From positions 2,966,881-3,030,880 of the forward strand of contig OZ024887.1 of NCBI GenBank assembly GCA_964017195.1: a stretch of DNA of 64,000 bases, in the 5' to 3' direction. A model generated the notes under the pieces. It had not been told where the DNA came from. It made no database searches and was given only the letters and a program-made list of their open reading frames with translations. The translations under genes and the position numbers were made by a program. This document shows, one piece after another, positions 63,481-64,000 of the stretch. The stretch comes from Siderastrea radians (lineage: Eukaryota; Cnidaria; Anthozoa; Scleractinia; Rhizangiidae). The first letter of the stretch is position 1, and each line of letters opens with the position of its first letter.

Positions 63481-63626
63481 TCTTATTCGATGGTTAAACA
63501 TATCATTTGCGCAGATATTTTGTGAGTTGCGTAGTACGTATTTTTCCGAGGCCCGAAGGGGTGAGGAAAAATGCGAGCAATGAGCAAAATGTCCGCGCGT
63601 ATTATATGTAAAACCATCGAATAAGA
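63481..63626. mobile_element. Hairpin MITE with GAGGCCCGAAGGGGTGAG loop
   Basis: TCTTATTCGATGGTT at 63481 pairs with AACCATCGAATAAGA ending at 63626. The pairing continues imperfectly through GCGCAGATATTTTG and AAAATGTCCGCGC. The loop (about 63546-63566) resembles the GAGGCCGAAGGCCGA loops at 38008 and 57516. Confidence 0.75.
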
Positions 63627-64000
63627 GATTTATTATTCCACTTGGAAAAATCACGTTAAAATTTGGTTTTTTCAGTCCTTCGGCCAGAAACCCTGTGAAA
63701 CCTGGATTTTGCAGTGCAATACACAATTTTACTGTGTAATACTGTGGCATATTTTGCGCGTTCTCTTGACCTTACATGGTAAAATGGCGCAAGAGTGGAA
63801 TAATAAATACACATATTGACACATTTTGACCAATGCAATCATACGCAGGCGATTTTTTTTTGTTTTTTTTGGGGGGGGGATTTCACGGCCTGATAGCCTG
63901 TCAGTGGACAAAGACAATTATTCGTGCATATTTTTAAAGCTAAATGAAGATTGTTGTGTTTATTATCCTTAATATTTTTTGCTGATGATTTATTTCCTCA
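63627..64000. other. Spacer to window end
   Basis: A T run followed by a G run at 63853-63880. No gene seen. Confidence 0.4.

Overview
The window is eukaryotic, and most likely from a cnidarian (a stony coral or a close relative). The reasons are GT-AG introns, tRNA-derived SINEs of types common in anthozoan genomes, and a dense mix of DIRS, Gypsy, Tx1/L1, CR1/L2-like, Penelope and cut-and-paste elements. Species and clade are inference. There is no sign of bacterial gene organisation. Only one ordinary host gene is complete: a ten-exon GDP-L-fucose synthase on the + strand (coding exons from 27229 to 34985, 320 aa). A decaying C2H2 zinc-finger gene lies on the - strand at 52307-53286. Nearly everything else is mobile DNA, and much of it can be dated by nesting and target-site duplications (TSDs).

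Region 1 (1-15.4 kb): a foldback element (1-984), then a ~13.9 kb inverted pair (arms from 1492 and up to 15349). Inside the pair are a DIRS-type tyrosine-recombinase retrotransposon (2324-8143), a 1.77 kb long-TIR element with a 7-bp TSD (9264-11028), a MULE-like foldback with a 9-bp TSD (11055-13477, itself hit at 11246-12326), and a pogo/Tigger-like element with TA TSD (13560-14384). The two arms carry the same coding-like fragment.

Region 2 (15.4-26.8 kb): a 5'-truncated CR1/L2-like LINE with a long open frame of 844 codons (15677-18211), small MITEs, a LINE tail relic, a 1.8 kb tandem duplication of non-coding DNA (22790-26469) and a minisatellite.

Region 3 (26.9-37.1 kb): the GDP-L-fucose synthase gene with SINEs and microsatellites in its introns, a ~550 bp microsatellite dominated by about 98 GGGA units just past its likely poly(A) signal, a second SINE family and a Penelope-like fragment.

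Region 4 (37.6-49.7 kb): a C/G-rich foldback, then a three-level nest. A Gypsy LTR element on the - strand (39073-49652, TSD CCAAG) contains a Tx1/L1-like LINE in gag (42698-47442, TSD ACTTGAT) and a pogo-like element inside its 5' LTR (48145-49518, TSD TA). All three boundaries can be read to the base.

Region 5 (49.7-64 kb): MITEs, the zinc-finger relic, two MULE-like elements inserted into directly adjacent 9-bp targets (55176-56383 and 56402-58277) whose ends carry heat-shock-element-like motifs, a LINE tail, a decayed Penelope-like element with remains of RT and GIY-YIG regions, and hairpin MITEs. Apart from the one metabolic gene, the window is best read as a stratified transposon graveyard. 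I found no convincing new multi-gene system.
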